NCBI RefSeq assembly: GCF_000372725.1
Contig: NW_005202427.1
Coordinates: 181,239-245,238, forward strand
Reading direction: 5' to 3'
Length of the DNA stretch: 64,000 bases
From: Emiliania huxleyi CCMP1516
Lineage: Eukaryota; Haptophyta; Isochrysidales; Noelaerhabdaceae
The notes below the pieces were generated by a model. It did no database searches. It was given only the letters and a program-made list of their open reading frames with translations, and was not told the DNA's origin. Made by a program: the position numbers and the translations under genes. Shown here in pieces: positions 43,207 through 54,672 of this stretch (position 1 is its first letter; each line of letters begins with the position of its first letter).

Positions 43207-43695
43207 CTAGTAGGTTCCAATCTGCGTCAGCTGGTCTCCACCAGCGACATCCCGGAGGTGGTAGAGGGCGACTCCAGCACCTTGTGTGGGGAGGAGGAGG
43301 AGGCCACCCGTCGCTATTGTGTAGGACCAGACCAGTAGCGTCGCGAATGAGCAGATCTGAAGCGTTTGCAGGAACTCCCGAATGGCGGCGGTTCGTCCAG
43401 CCTCAGCACTGTCGCGGCACGAGGTCTCATCTGCATCAGATTCCACCTCGATCACCTCATACGCCTCGATGATGCTGCCCAGCGCATGCCGCTTCCATGC
43501 CAGGTCCCAGTCCTCATAGGAAATCAATTCGTCGTCGTCGCTGTTTTCGCTGTCGCCGACTCGTCGCTCGACCATCATCACTGCTGCTGGCGTGGAAGGT
43601 TTGTGCTGGAGGTGGCGAGAAGACGTGTACGAGACTGAGCGGTCCGTGAACGCCACGAGAAGGACGAGAGACATGTGCATAGCCGCATCGCGCAT
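43207..43695 (-). CDS. Hypothetical small membrane or secreted protein
   Basis: Open frame of up to 218 codons from 43863; the ATG at 43695 (or 43680) starts a plausible hydrophobic leader (MHMSLVLLVAFTD). An acidic middle (DSENSDDDELISYEDWDLAW; EVIEVESDADE) is followed by a hydrophobic segment FATLLVWSYTIATGGLLLL near the end. No family match. Composition is less Arg/Pro-biased than the surrounding shadow frames, which is the main support. Confidence 0.4.
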   Translation of the reverse strand: MRDAAMHMSLVLLVAFTDRSVSYTSSRHLQHKPSTPAAVMMVERRVGDSENSDDDELISYEDWDLAWKRHALGSIIEAYEVIEVESDADETSCRDSAEAGRTAAIREFLQTLQICSFATLLVWSYTIATGGLLLLPTQGAGVALYHLRDVAGGDQLTQIGTY

Positions 43696-43863
43696 CGTGC
43701 TCTCTCGGTGCCAATTCGACCAAGCCGAGGCGATTTTTCGAAAAACCCATGGAGCATTTCTTCTTCTATCCTGCGCCCGTGCTTCTCCTATACACGGCCT
43801 CTTACGCACTGTTGAGATCGCTGCGGCCTCAGTTTTTTCTTCTTCCTCAGTGGCACCTCCCAC

Positions 43864-46383
43864 TGTGGGCGGCGGGGCCGCTGGATGGAGGGCCGGAGGA
43901 GGAGGAGAAGAAGGAGGACTGGAGGAGGCAGCGGCACTGGTGGCCTGCCGTGGGGTACCTCCGCATACCGACCCCTTCGGGTCGGTGCAGCACTATCCCA
44001 CCCAACGGATCAACCCAGGCGTCACCCATCTACCTCGACTAGTGTGCCCCATTCCCTCTCTGACCACTTGGCAGGCCGCCGCCTCCACTCGGCTCAGCAG
44101 GCCTCCGCTCACTGCCCCACCTCTGGGGTGGTTAGCACGCCCCCCCCCCCCCCCCCCGATCCGGGATCGCTGCGAGTCTTCGGGCTCTGCTGCGGAGTTA
44201 CTCTCAGCCTCGTTCTCTTCGTCTTCGACTTCGGCCCCCCACCGCGCTTCACCGCCCTCTGCGCATGTCTTGTCGCCCTAGGGGCTCGGGCCCAGGCCTG
44301 AACTCCACTCTTGGGGGCGGGGAGGCGGGGGCGCCCGGAGGCACCGTGCGCCGCACAGCAGTGCGGAAAAACGGGGCTCCGGCGCTCAGAGTCGCTTAGA
44401 GCACCGACTTCCCGATTAAGCTAGGTTAATCAGAGGGCAGATTTGGAAAGATCTCGAGGAGTACATACAGATAGACCCTCCAACCATCAGAAAACTCCGA
44501 CCTGATCGGTCACTGACCGCCGACAGAACACTGCAGACAGCACCGACAGGCCGACGTCTGTACGCGGCCGGCCGGGCGAGAGGCTTGACACGATCCGACC
44601 CTGCGACCCTGACGCTGCTGCTCTAGCTATCAGACATGCACTACTGACTGCTGCCACAATGTGCGACCGGTGCTGGCCCACTTGGCGGCCTTCCCGGTCA
44701 GTGGTGAGGCGCAGTTCAGAGCTGTGGATGGCTGGCGCGACATGCCGCACTGGTCCCACATCGGTGACACGAGACCACCACGTGTTTGCCGGTCCAAGAG
44801 AGAGGCGCCGGCGCGGTCCTTAGAAGGTGCATGGTCCCTCTTGACTGCCCATGCGCGCGAGGCTGTGTAGCCATAGCCTCGAGAGTGCCAGCAGCCAACC
44901 CGAGGCAGTTTGTGACGCGCATTGCGTCAGAAGCGTGCACGCGGCTGGAAGGACACCTTCCTACTGGCCGTACGATCAGGTCGTCACTGAATGCTTGATA
45001 CTAAGGCCGCGAGCTATGCAGGTGGTCAATTGCGCAGCAGGGCACGGTCAGCAGCGCCGACAGGCTGTCGCAAGGCGTGATAGCATGGCCGCAAGTACGC
45101 CGAATTCCCGTGAAAACCCTGTGCCTGTCAGCAGTCCACCCTTGGGTATGTTCGTAAGAGCCACATACACTGAAAACAAGTGAAAAATCGCGCAAGGAGA
45201 AAAAATCCCGAAAATTTCGGCGCCTGCGGCGGGCCATGGTACCCCATCTCCCCCCCGCATGGGTACCCTCTATCTAGGGCCTCCCCCAAGAGGAACTCCT
45301 CACTGCACTGTTGCAGATTGTGGTCCCTTCCTTGTATATCTCCTCCACCTGGAAAAGTTATATAGGAGCACCCCGGTTCGGACATCGGCGAACGATTGGA
45401 CGGTGCCTCCAACTGAGCCAAATGGAGCCCTGTGATGTGGGACCTCACTCCCAGAAGCTTGGAGCTTCAGGCCGCGACCACGTGGCTAGGTGGACACTAA
45501 AGTGCCATTTTGGCGCCAAATCTTGGCGGGAAATGACACGTGGCTTGGCGGGAGTGTGGTGTGGCTGCGCTGCTCGACAGCGCTGCTGTTGAGCGCCAGC
45601 TGCTGCTCCCTTCAGCCAGACGGCCGGGCCTGCGCAGCACAACCGCTGGCCTTCCTCCTGCCCCACAGGAGCGCGCCAAGGCGCGCGTCTGGGCAAGCAG
45701 TGCGTCTCATCGCGATGCGAGAGTCGACGCTGTGACGCCGCCGCTCGCCGGCTAGAATGACAGTGGCAGCATTCGAGTACGCGTCGAGCTGTGCGTACCA
45801 GCACTCGTATGCGAGCTAATTGTGTCCCTGAGCTGCTGTGGGGTGCGTGGGCTCAGCTGCGGAGCACGTACTGGGCGGCGGTAGGGGGGTGCTCCTAAAT
45901 AACTTTTCCAGGAGGAGGTAGAGAGAGAGAGAGAGATTTAGTCACCTGGCAACCCTGTCTGCACGTCTCGCGCGCGCGTGAACACTCTGCAGCCGCGTCC
46001 AGCGCGGGCGGTCGCCGTGGCCCTGAATGAAGCCAGTCATAAACTCACTTTGGACTCACTGAAGCGCGTGAACAGGCCCTATCGCCAAACGGCCCTGCTC
46101 CTCCTCTTGTCTGGCAGCAAACGCAAGCTGCGGCACAAGCCGCGTTGGCGCAGAGGAGGAGGCCAGCCTCAACGCGCCTACCCGTGCGTGGCATGCCGCC
46201 GGATCGGGCCAAGACTAAGGCTGCAGGATTCGGCCCCGGCTGCTGCGAGGGCCCTCCCGTCTGCTGTTTTCATCCTTTGACACTTCGATTGCTCGCCTCG
46301 GCCTTTGTTTGAGACGCCGCACAAGAAATGCGCGGTGCATCTTGACTTGCGGCGCTCTGGCGCGCTCTCGGCAGCCGGAGCGT
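43864..46383. other. Large spacer with an inverted-repeat element
   Basis: No frame resembles a known protein. A C homopolymer interrupts the sequence near 44143-44157. A candidate transposable element is bounded by 45341-45374 and 45886-45918. Confidence 0.55.
45341..45918. mobile_element. Candidate MITE, about 33-base inverted repeats
   Basis: Left arm reads TCCTCCACCTGGAAAAGTTA then TATAGGAGCACCCC; the right arm is its reverse complement with one small gap and one substitution. The 510-base interior has no protein match. No clear target duplication could be read. Confidence 0.6.
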
Positions 46384-47721
46384 ATGTCGCGCCGCCGAGA
46401 GGTTGCTGTTTCGGCCGCGGCCCTTGCTGGGCTGGCGGCCTGCGCCTTGATTTTCGTGCTGCGTCGACGTCGAGCACTCGCGCCTCCATCCGCACCGCGG
46501 GCACCCGCCGCCGCCCAGCCGCCGCCGCCCGCGGCCGCCGCCCAGCCGCAGCCAGCTGCGGCCGCTCCGCCGCCGCCCTTTGAGGCTGGCACGCGGCTCG
46601 TGCTGACGGGACTCAAGAGCCGGCCAGAGCTCAACGGGCAGCGGGTGACGGTGCTCGGGTACGACGCGGCCAAGGGACGGCTGAATGTCGCGCTCAGCCA
46701 GGGAAGCCAGGGAAGAAGCACGATCCAGGTCAAGCCAGCGAACCTGCTGCCGGCGGCGGCGCCGTCCGTGGGCGAGATGACGGCCAAGGAGCTGAGCGAG
46801 CTCGGCCTCGCCGACGCGGCGGCGCTCACCGCGAGACACGCGGAGCGGGTGGTCGCCCTGCTGGGCGCGCCCGACTCGGCCGTCGCCGCGGGCATGCTGC
46901 TCCGCTGCTGCTGCCAGGTGGAGTGGCAGCTGCTCGCAACGCGCGACGTCAAGAGCGGCGCCGAGGCGCCATTCACCTTCGAGTCTGGCGTGCCGGAGAG
47001 TGCAGGCGCGGGCGGCAAGGCCATCGTCCTCGCCTCCTCCGCGGCGAAGCTCGAGCGGCTCCGGGCCCTCAACCAGCCGCCCGCCGGCTCGGAGCTCGTG
47101 CTCAAGCCGGTGCGCGGGCGCGAGATCTTCGCGGCCGCCACCCTCGACGGCCTCGGCATGGTCACGCTCGACCCGACGCTCGGCGAGCGCGCGGACGACT
47201 CGCGCTTCACCGCGCTGCCCGCCCCGTACTTTGCGCCGCTCTGCCACATGTCGCAAGCGCTGCACGTCGAGAGCCTGCTCGGCGCCGTCGAGCGGCTCGC
47301 GCGCGCGGGCGAGGCGCACGCGGCGGAGGAGGCCGAGGCGGCGCGCGCCTTTGGGGCGCACACCTACTTCTGCTTCAACGCGTCGGCGAGCGAAGACAGC
47401 ATCCTCCCCGTCACCGCCATCGGCCGCGGCGAGAAGGGCGGCGGGGCGCGGGGCGGGGCGGCGTGGATTCTGCTCTACACGTGCGAGATGCTGCTCGAGC
47501 ACGCGCGGCCGGGGATGGAGCAGCGGGGCATCTTCCCCGAGGGGCAGCAGCTCGCCGCCACCGCCGTGCCGCTCGCGTCGGTGCTCACGACCCTGCAGGG
47601 CTCGGCGGCGAACGCGGGCGTGCACATCAATGAGTTTGTGCCCGGGCTCGCGCCGAGCGCGAAGGCGACGCATCTGGAGAGCGAGTTCCTCTCTCGCTTC
47701 CTCGCACTGGCTGGCGCGTGA
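46384..47721 (+). CDS. Intronless single-pass membrane protein of unknown function
   Basis: 445 residues from ATG 46384. An N-terminal signal anchor (SAAALAGLAACALIFVLRRR) precedes an Ala/Pro-rich stalk, then a short SH3-like beta motif, RLVLTGLKSRPELNGQRVTV followed by LGYDAAKGRLNVAL, of a type common in algal proteins. The remaining about 300 residues are globular (MSQALHVESLLGAVERLA, GAAWILLYTCEMLLEHARPG) with no family I recognise. The frame opens earlier at 46309, but the anchor sits right after 46384. Strong codon bias supports coding. Confidence 0.75.
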   Translation: MSRRREVAVSAAALAGLAACALIFVLRRRRALAPPSAPRAPAAAQPPPPAAAAQPQPAAAAPPPPFEAGTRLVLTGLKSRPELNGQRVTVLGYDAAKGRLNVALSQGSQGRSTIQVKPANLLPAAAPSVGEMTAKELSELGLADAAALTARHAERVVALLGAPDSAVAAGMLLRCCCQVEWQLLATRDVKSGAEAPFTFESGVPESAGAGGKAIVLASSAAKLERLRALNQPPAGSELVLKPVRGREIFAAATLDGLGMVTLDPTLGERADDSRFTALPAPYFAPLCHMSQALHVESLLGAVERLARAGEAHAAEEAEAARAFGAHTYFCFNASASEDSILPVTAIGRGEKGGGARGGAAWILLYTCEMLLEHARPGMEQRGIFPEGQQLAATAVPLASVLTTLQGSAANAGVHINEFVPGLAPSAKATHLESEFLSRFLALAGA

Positions 47722-49042
47722 GGGGGCGGGTTAGCGTCCGGTCTCGGTGCCGATGTGTGTGTGTGTGTGATTTGTGTGTGTGTCCATGAGATGTGATGTT
47801 CTCGCGCTGGCCAGGGCGACCCCGGTCTCTCTCCGCTCTCGGTCTCGGGGCCGTCTCGACTGGGCACCGTGTGTTTCTCGCGGCTTTCGGCTCGTTAGTG
47901 TCGTTTCGTCTTTAATCTTTAAAACCATTCTTTATAGTTTAATGTTTATTCTCGAGATAGAGGATAGTTATCGCACACTTCAACTGGGCATGTTGTGCGA
48001 GTATATGGGACACGATGTCTCAAATATGAGGGGTTTTGACTACTACCGGCTCCTGACGCTATCCCTGGCAGCTCTAATGACCAGGATCAGTAGTGCTATG
48101 ATAGAGGGTGCCCATACTAGCGAAGGAGCTGCCACACTCGCCCGGAACGTCCCCTTCTGGGGCCGGTTCTGCAGCCCGCGAGAGCCGACAGCGGGGCCGT
48201 GCCGCGGGTGCCTACTGCCGAGTGCCACAAACACTGCGCCGTCCCGCCATCACCTACAGGCTGTCTTGTGTGATGGTTGGGATGTCCAAACGCCACCATC
48301 TTGGCTCTTGCGACCTCAAACCCTCGAGCTGTATGGGTGGTCCTGACGTCGACAGACGCCCGATGACCACGGTGAAGCTGAGCCGGAACGAGTCGACAAG
48401 TCTCGTCTGAGCCCGTGGCGGTCGCCGGCTGAGTCGCTGTGCACGGGCCGGTACCTCAGGCGTCACCTCCGCAGCCTCAGGTCTCACACTCCATCACCTC
48501 CGCCAGGACGCCGTCGGTGGCACGCTCGGCGGCGACTTTGTGGCAGCCCCACAGCGAGCGCGGCGTCGAGCCTAATCGGTCTGGTCGGTCGGCCGCACTC
48601 ACTGGGTGCCAGGGAGTGCGGCCGACACTCGAGCGGTGCTTCCTGGCAGCGCGCGCCGGCTGTGGGGCTGCCACAAACTCGAGACACGCTTTTTTGGGAC
48701 ATTTTCGACGCTTTTGTCCCATATACTCGCACAACATGCCACTGGCCAGTTGAGAGTTGTGCAGTTCGTTCGGTTAGTGATAGTGTTATTGAGTTTTGTC
48801 TCATAGATCGGGGAAGCCCGTAAAATAGTCAAAGTTTAATCATCGACGCTCCGCCAAGGAGGACGCTCCACACAGCACACGAGGCGCCATCACGCGCGGC
48901 CGCCGCCCGGCCGCTCTCTCTCTCCACGCGCCATTAGTACCCAAGACAAACGCCACACTCCCCCGGCGTGCGGCGCGCCCGGCGTGTGGCGCCTCGTGCC
49001 CGGCGGCGTCCAGATTGGCGGAGGGGGTTGAGGGGGGGCGCC
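47722..49042. other. Convergent spacer containing a nested foldback element
   Basis: After the membrane-protein stop comes a TG-rich stretch, then the foldback element 47981-48760, then AT-richer sequence up to the RPL7 stop. No gene seen. Confidence 0.55.
47981..48760. mobile_element. Foldback element with three nested inverted repeats
   Basis: Outer arms 47987-48012 and 48715-48740 are 26-base perfect reverse complements (GGCATGTTGTGCGAGTATAT core). Inside lie arms 48537-48554 / 48660-48677 (TTTGTGGCAGCCCCACAG) and an innermost 13-base hairpin 48588-48600 / 48614-48626 (GTCGGCCGCACTC). No open frame of note. Confidence 0.75.
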
Positions 49043-50339
49043 TCACAGCATGCGCCGGATGAGCTCGTTCACGTACTCCTCCCGGTTGCCGGCGTCGCCG
49101 CCCTCGACAAAGTGGTTGCGGATGCGTGAGAAGCCGCCGACGGGGCAGTTCATCTTGAAGGGCCAGAGGAACTTGGTGCACTCCTTGAAGTGCGGGCCCA
49201 CGGTGTAGAGCTCGTGCACGAGGTCCTCAATGCAAATGATCTTGCCCTTGGTCTTCTCGCCGAGCGCCTTCTCGATGATCTCGTTGTCGGTGATGGGCAC
49301 GCGCTGGCCGTTCACCTGCAGCGGGGGGAGCGGGGAGGCCGCGTGAGGCGTGGCGGTCGGGCGGGGAGGACCAGTCGGCCGCGCGTGCACCGCGGGCAGG
49401 GGCAAGAGGCCCGGGACGGGCCGAGCGAGCGAGTAGTGGAGGGGGAAGGGGGAGGGGGGGGGGGGAGGGGTTGGGCGGGAGAGGGGGGGGGGGGGGTTGG
49501 GCGGGAAGAAGGGGAAAGGGTGCCTTGGCGTGTCCGCGCTTGTAGACGAGCTCCTTGACGGTCTTCAGGTTGGGGTAGCCGTACATGATGTACGGGTCCA
49601 CCTTGACCAGCATGTTCATCGTCGCCTTGTTGACCTTCATGAAGACGCCGTTGTTGATCTGCAGCAACCGCAGGACCTGCATGATCTTGCGCGTCTTGGG
49701 GTGCATCCCGTTGATACCGCGCAGCCGCATCACAAAGAGCAGCTTGTGCTCCTGAGGTGGGCGAGGCAGCGCGCCGGGGTCGGCGTTTGAAGCTCGTCGG
49801 CAAGCGGCGCGGGAGCCGACCGACAGGCTGCTGCCGGTCCCCCTCTCCGCCCTGCGCTGGCGCTGCCGGCAATCGCTGCGCCCCGCCTCAGCAGCGGCAG
49901 CCACGCCGCCGGAGGGTGGGTCGCCCGGCTACACCCCGAGCGGGGCCGTATGCACACAGTGCACGGTGTCGCGCGCGCGCGCGGTCTGCTGGGCGCGGCT
50001 GGCGGCGCGGACCGGCTCAACGTAGAACGTGCCAGCCTTCCGGGCGGCGCGCTTCATCGTGACGAGCTGCTGCTCGGCAGAGCGGTACTCAGCGACGTAC
50101 GCCTCGGCCCGCTTGAAGATGTCCTTGCGCTTGGCGGCAGCCTTGGTCTCAGCAGCAGAGGTGGCGGCCGCCTTGTCAGCGGCCCACTTCTCCTGGCGCT
50201 TGCGCTTCTTGAGCACACTCTCGGGGACGGCCACCTGGCGCGGCGCGGGCGCAGGCCTCAGAGGGCCGTTCGCCTTCGCGAGGGGAACGCCTAGGGCGCG
50301 TGGCGGAGTTGACTGCAGGGCGCGCGAGCCACACACCAT
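49043..50339 (-). CDS. RPL7: 60S ribosomal protein L7 (uL30), 4 exons
   Basis: Exons 50339-50337 (ATG only), 50234-50013, 49751-49524, 49315-49043. Protein: [44 protein letters not shown], then [40 protein letters not shown], then [20 protein letters not shown] and [36 protein letters not shown]. All family blocks are present at normal length (about 241 aa). Intron 1 directly follows the start codon, a common arrangement in ribosomal-protein genes. Introns 1 and 2 are GT-AG, intron 3 GC-AG. The 5' part is copied at 51273-51720. Confidence 0.96.
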
Positions 50340-50666
50340 GCTGCTCTTGCTCAGAGCCTGCGCGTGGGCGAACCAAAAGAAACGCGGATGGCGTTTCTTT
50401 TTCAACCGCGCGTACCGAGACGCGGCGGTTCCTGCTGTAAATTCCGAATTGTTAAAGAACGGATTACTCTGCCTGAACTATCTCTGAATCTCGCCGCGCA
50501 CTGGCCACGCACGCGCTGGACAGGTGGACACTCGTCTCACTCGAACTTAAAAGCGGTCCCTTCTCTGGCCGTCCCGTTTTGATCTCTCGGTCAGTGGGGG
50601 GCCGAGCCGCCTCGGGGTGGCGGGCGGGCGGGCGTTTTGAAAACCAGAAAACAGAAAACAAGAGGG
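50217..50666 (-). repeat. RPL7 5' segment, source copy of a segmental duplication
   Basis: Covers the first codons of exon 2, intron 1, ATG and about 325 bases of upstream sequence. It is almost identical to 51273-51720. Confidence 0.95.
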
Positions 50667-52667
50667 CCATGGCCAAACGCGCAGCGAGGGAGACTCTCTC
50701 TCTCTCCCTCTGTGACAGCTCGGCTACGCCTTACTCGAGTAGCCCCGAGGACGCACGTAGACTTGCACGTGACAAGGAGCTTGTAATGAAAGCGAGCGGC
50801 GACTTGATCCTACCCACGGAACGTCGCCGCATAGCATTTTATCTCCTGCGTTCGCATATCACCACACTCCCTAGCTCAACTGTCGACCCTGTTAACCGCG
50901 CACACAACGGGGTGCGGGTGGCATTAGCGGCAGCGCGAAGTAGGGTCTGGGCCGAGTCTGCATGATACGAGATACGTGAAGACGGACGTAATACGTAGGA
51001 CAGAGCGCCCTCGTGCGGGCCGCCCTCGAATGCATGAACACGGAAGGAGTAATACGTAGGACATAGGAATCCTAGCCATCCCCAGCGGGGGCTTCGGCGC
51101 TCGGTACTATCAATACGCGAACGTATATAGTGCCATTCGCCGTTTTGAACCCAACGTGGGACGGACGCCTTTATACCCCCCCCCGCAACCGGTGTCTTGC
51201 GTGGTAAAAGATGATTCGCCAAAAGCGCCACCGCACCCGGTGTGGGCTGAGACCGCGGGTCGCTCCGCACCGACTCTCGGGGACGGCCACCTGGCGCGGC
51301 GCGGGCGCAGGCCTCAGAGGGCCGTTCGCCTTCGCGAGGGGAACGCCTAGGGCGCGTGGCGGAGTTGACTGCAGGGCGCGCGAGCCACACACCATGCTGC
51401 TCTTGCTCAGAGCCTGCGCGTGGGCGAACCAAAAGAAACGCGGATGGCGTTTCTTTTTCAACCGCGTACCGAGACGCGGCGGTTCCTGCTGTAAATTCCG
51501 AATTGTTAAAGAACGGATTACTCTATCTGAACTATCTCTGAATCTCGCCGCGCACTGGCCACGCACGCGCTGGACAGGTGGACACTCGTCTCACTCGAAC
51601 TTAAAAGCGGTCCCTTCTCTGGCCGTCCCGTTTTGATCTCTCGGTCAGTGGGGGGCCGAGCCGCCTCGGGGTGGCGGGCGGGCGGGCGTTTTGAAAACCA
51701 GAAAACAGAAAACAAGAGGGGGCCCGGGAGCCCTCCCCCACTGGGAGTAGAAAATACGCCCAAGGGGGCCAAGGAGGCGGCGCGGGGAAGCATAGAGGTG
51801 AGAGCAGGAAGGATGGCGCTCAGGGTCGGCTTTGAACAAGGGTTTCCAGGTTTTAGATCAGTATTGGTGTCGGCACACATCCCCACATGAGGTGAGCGGC
51901 GCGCAGTGCCTCTCTCGCAGGCTGATTTTGGTTTTCAGACTAGGGGGCCCGACCCCCTCAGAGGCGGCGGGCGGGCGCCCACTGACCGTGGGAGAGATCA
52001 AAACGGGAGACGCGGCCTCTGTCTCTCGTAAGAGACGTAACTCAGTATACTCACGAACGAGTCACGACGCCTCTCCACGCGGGTCCGGCAGGCAGCAAGG
52101 CAGCTCGACACGGTCGCTTTCGCATAAGAGTAGAGTCTAAATTTTTTTTAGATATTCTTATCTTTTTGCCCCCCTCCGAGACTGGAGACACCCACACCCC
52201 AGTATCAGACCAGGGGGACTGCCCCCCTCCCCCGCTTGCCCTGCCTGCGCAGGATAGCGTGCCCCGATAACGGCGACACCGTTAGCGAGGGTCACTGCGC
52301 AAGGAGAGGGTGCGAAGCCTTTTCTTTTTCTTTTGTCCTCTTCGGGGAATCGGTTCTCTCGGCGCCCATGGCCTTCTGAGGTTTCGTACTAATGACGTCC
52401 TTCTTGGCACTTCGTCGGGCGTCGGTGTGTCTAATTCCCCCCCGCGCCCCGGTATGCCTATATAGGTTTCCCGAACAGAGACCATAAGAGTAGAGTCTAG
52501 AGTAAGAGAGGTGAGACGGGACGTTTGCGCGTTGGGCTTCATAAACCTTCACATCTTTGAGGACCGCCCGTCGCCAACACGCACTAACCACCACCTGCCT
52601 CGCACGACGGACTGTGCCCACGTTCTCCGACCGCTCCCCCACCGCCAACCGACCCTCTGGCTTGTAG
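50340..52667. other. Spacer with RPL7 duplicate and several short repeats
   Basis: Besides the RPL7 copy it holds an inverted pair around TTTTGATCTCTC...GGTCAGTGGG (51632-51650 and 51976-52003), a segment similar to the 5.3-kb foldback element (52214-52283), and a 17-base direct repeat CATAAGAGTAGAGTCTA (52123 and 52483). No coding frame is convincing. Confidence 0.6.
51273..51720 (-). pseudogene. Truncated duplicate of the RPL7 5' end
   Basis: About 448 bases copied from 50217-50666 at an offset of 1056 (1054 past a 2-base deletion in the copy). It keeps upstream sequence, ATG (51395-51393), intron 1 with both splice sites and about five exon-2 codons, then ends. No body of RPL7 follows, so it is a promoter-plus-start relic, though transcription from it is conceivable. 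Confidence 0.9.
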
Positions 52668-54595
52668 CTAGTCCAAATCTCTCATGAGACCCGCAAAGGC
52701 GTCCGCCGCCGCGTCGCCAACCGAGGAGGCGGTCGCAACCTCTTCCTCCGACGCCGCCGCCTCCCCGCCAGCCTCTTCCTCCGACGTCCCCTCCCCGCCA
52801 GCCTCCCCCTCGCCTTGCTGCGACTCCTGCTGTCGCATGAAGGCCACCACGAAGCTGAGGGGCAGCAGCAACTCGCGCTGCGTGCCATCGGAGCTCTGCA
52901 CGTTGACGCGCACGACGCGGTCGTCGTCGTCGTCGTCGTCTTCATCCTCCTCCTCGTCGTCGTCACCGCCGCTGGCCGCCTCCGCGTGCCGTGCTCCGCT
53001 AGCGCCGGCGGGCGCGGCCCGGGGCGCCCCCTCCCACGCGGCGCCGGGGTCGGCGGCTGGGTCTCCGTCGGCGGGCGGCTCGGCGAGGAGCAGCACGTCG
53101 AGCTTCGGGCACGGCCGGATGCCAAAGTAGCCCATCTGGACGCCGCCGGCGATGACGCCGCAGCTCATGGCGGCGGCGGGCGTGTTGGCGAGCGAGGACG
53201 GGCGGTTGCGCGGGGTGAGCCTCGACCAGCGCAGCGAGCGCAAGTCGAGCAGCAGGTGGAGCTCCCGCGTCGGGAGAGGGACGCCTCCGTGCCCAGAGTA
53301 GACGACGAGGCGCTGGCCGTACACGCCGACCGCGAACCGCATGCGCGGCACCGGCGTCCACCGCACGGGCGGCTCGCTTCCGGAAGAGCCGCCCGCGCCC
53401 TGCTCGTCGAGGTCCGCCGGGCCGTGCCACTCGAACGTGGTGAGGCAGAGGACGCGAGGCTCAAAGTCGTCGCACGGGCCCGACGAGAAGGGCTGCACGT
53501 GCTCGTCCGACCCGCCGAGGACGACGAGCGCGTCGCGGCGCGTCGCGGCGTCGGCGCGGAAGACGGCGGCCGAGTGGAGCGAGCGCCAGCTGGGCGCAGA
53601 GCCGCTCGTGCCGACGCGAGCCCAGCTGCGGGTGGGGAGGTCGAGGACGTACACGTGCCTGCCACGCGCCGACGGGGTCGGGCGGGGGGGAGGCGCGGCG
53701 AGGGGAGGGGGTGGCGGGGAGGGCGCCTCGCGTGCTGCCGGTGGGCGATGTGCTCAAACTCGGGGTCGTCGGGAGGCACGTCGCCGCCAAACACGACGGC
53801 GCGGGTGCCGCCGGCAAAGCTGCCCGCCTGGTGGTGCCACATGCCGCCGCCCGGCGCCTGGCCCGCCGCCTCCGTCTCGTGCCACTTGACGAGCGAGCCG
53901 TCCGGCGCAGCCACCTCGAGCAGGAGGAGCCGCCGGATCCCGCCGGGGATGGGCGCGCCGCGAGGCAGGTCCGGCATCCCCTCCGGCGGCGGGCCGCCGT
54001 CCGCAGCGCCGCCCAGGACGAGGACGAGGGGGGCGGGGCGCTGGCCGGCCGGCAGCGGGAGCCACGCCGGTCGAGCGACGGAACAGGCGGCGTGGCGCAT
54101 GCGGCGGGCGGGCGTGGCAGAGCCAGCGGCGAGGCTGGGGTGGCGCAACCGCCGGCGGGAGAGGTCGACGAGGGCGGTCTGGAGGACCGGCTCCGAGCAG
54201 TCGGGTCGCCAGCCGCCGACGAGCGCCACGAAGCCTCCGGCGCCGGTGGACGTGTGCCCGGTGGCGGCCAGAGCCGCCTCCAGCTGCTCGGAGTCGCCGA
54301 TCATCTCGGAGCGGAGCTTGTTGGCATACACAAACTCGTCGCCGCGGGAGGCGGCGCGGTAGAGGCGTCGAAAGAAGCGCGGGTCCGCGCCGGAGCAGCC
54401 CCACGCGGTGAGGTGCAGGTCGACGAGCGGCGCCCCGAGCAGCTCGAGGCAGAGCGTGCGCCAGAGGAGCCGCGAGGAGCGGAGGGCGTCGTACAGTGTG
54501 CGGCATGACGCGGTGAGGCTGAGGATGGATCGGGGCTCGCGCAGCGTCAGGGCGACGCACTCGCTGCACTCGGGAGGGAGGGCGTCGAGCGACAT
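52668..54595 (-). CDS. F-box/kelch-repeat protein (2 exons)
   Basis: Exons 54595-53739 and 53658-52668, joined by an 80-base GC-AG intron (AH-R-HVYVLDL), give 615 aa. N-terminal F-box-like helices LPPECSECVALTLREPRSIL and CRTLYDALRSSRLLWRTLCL; then kelch-type bl ades with paired Gly and aromatic signatures (GGFVALVGGWR, LVLVLGGAADG, AVVFGGDVP, DALVVLGGSDEH, RLVVYSGHGGVPLP). The C-terminus has an Asp/Glu run and a Glu-rich tail. F-box plus kelch proteins serve as substrate receptors of SCF ubiquitin ligases. ATG at 54595 starts the F-box; upstream in-frame sequence is a 15-base repeat. Confidence 0.82.
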
Positions 54596-54598
54596 GCG

Positions 54599-54672
54599 GC
54601 GATCGACGAGAGGGCGATCGACGAGAGGGCGATCGACGAGAGGGCGATCGACGAGAGGGATCGACGAGAGGG
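54599..54672. repeat. 15-base tandem repeat upstream of the F-box gene
   Basis: GATCGACGAGAGGGC repeated about five times. On the minus strand it is in frame with the F-box ATG and would read PLVDR repeats if translation began at 54745; more likely 5' UTR. Confidence 0.85.
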
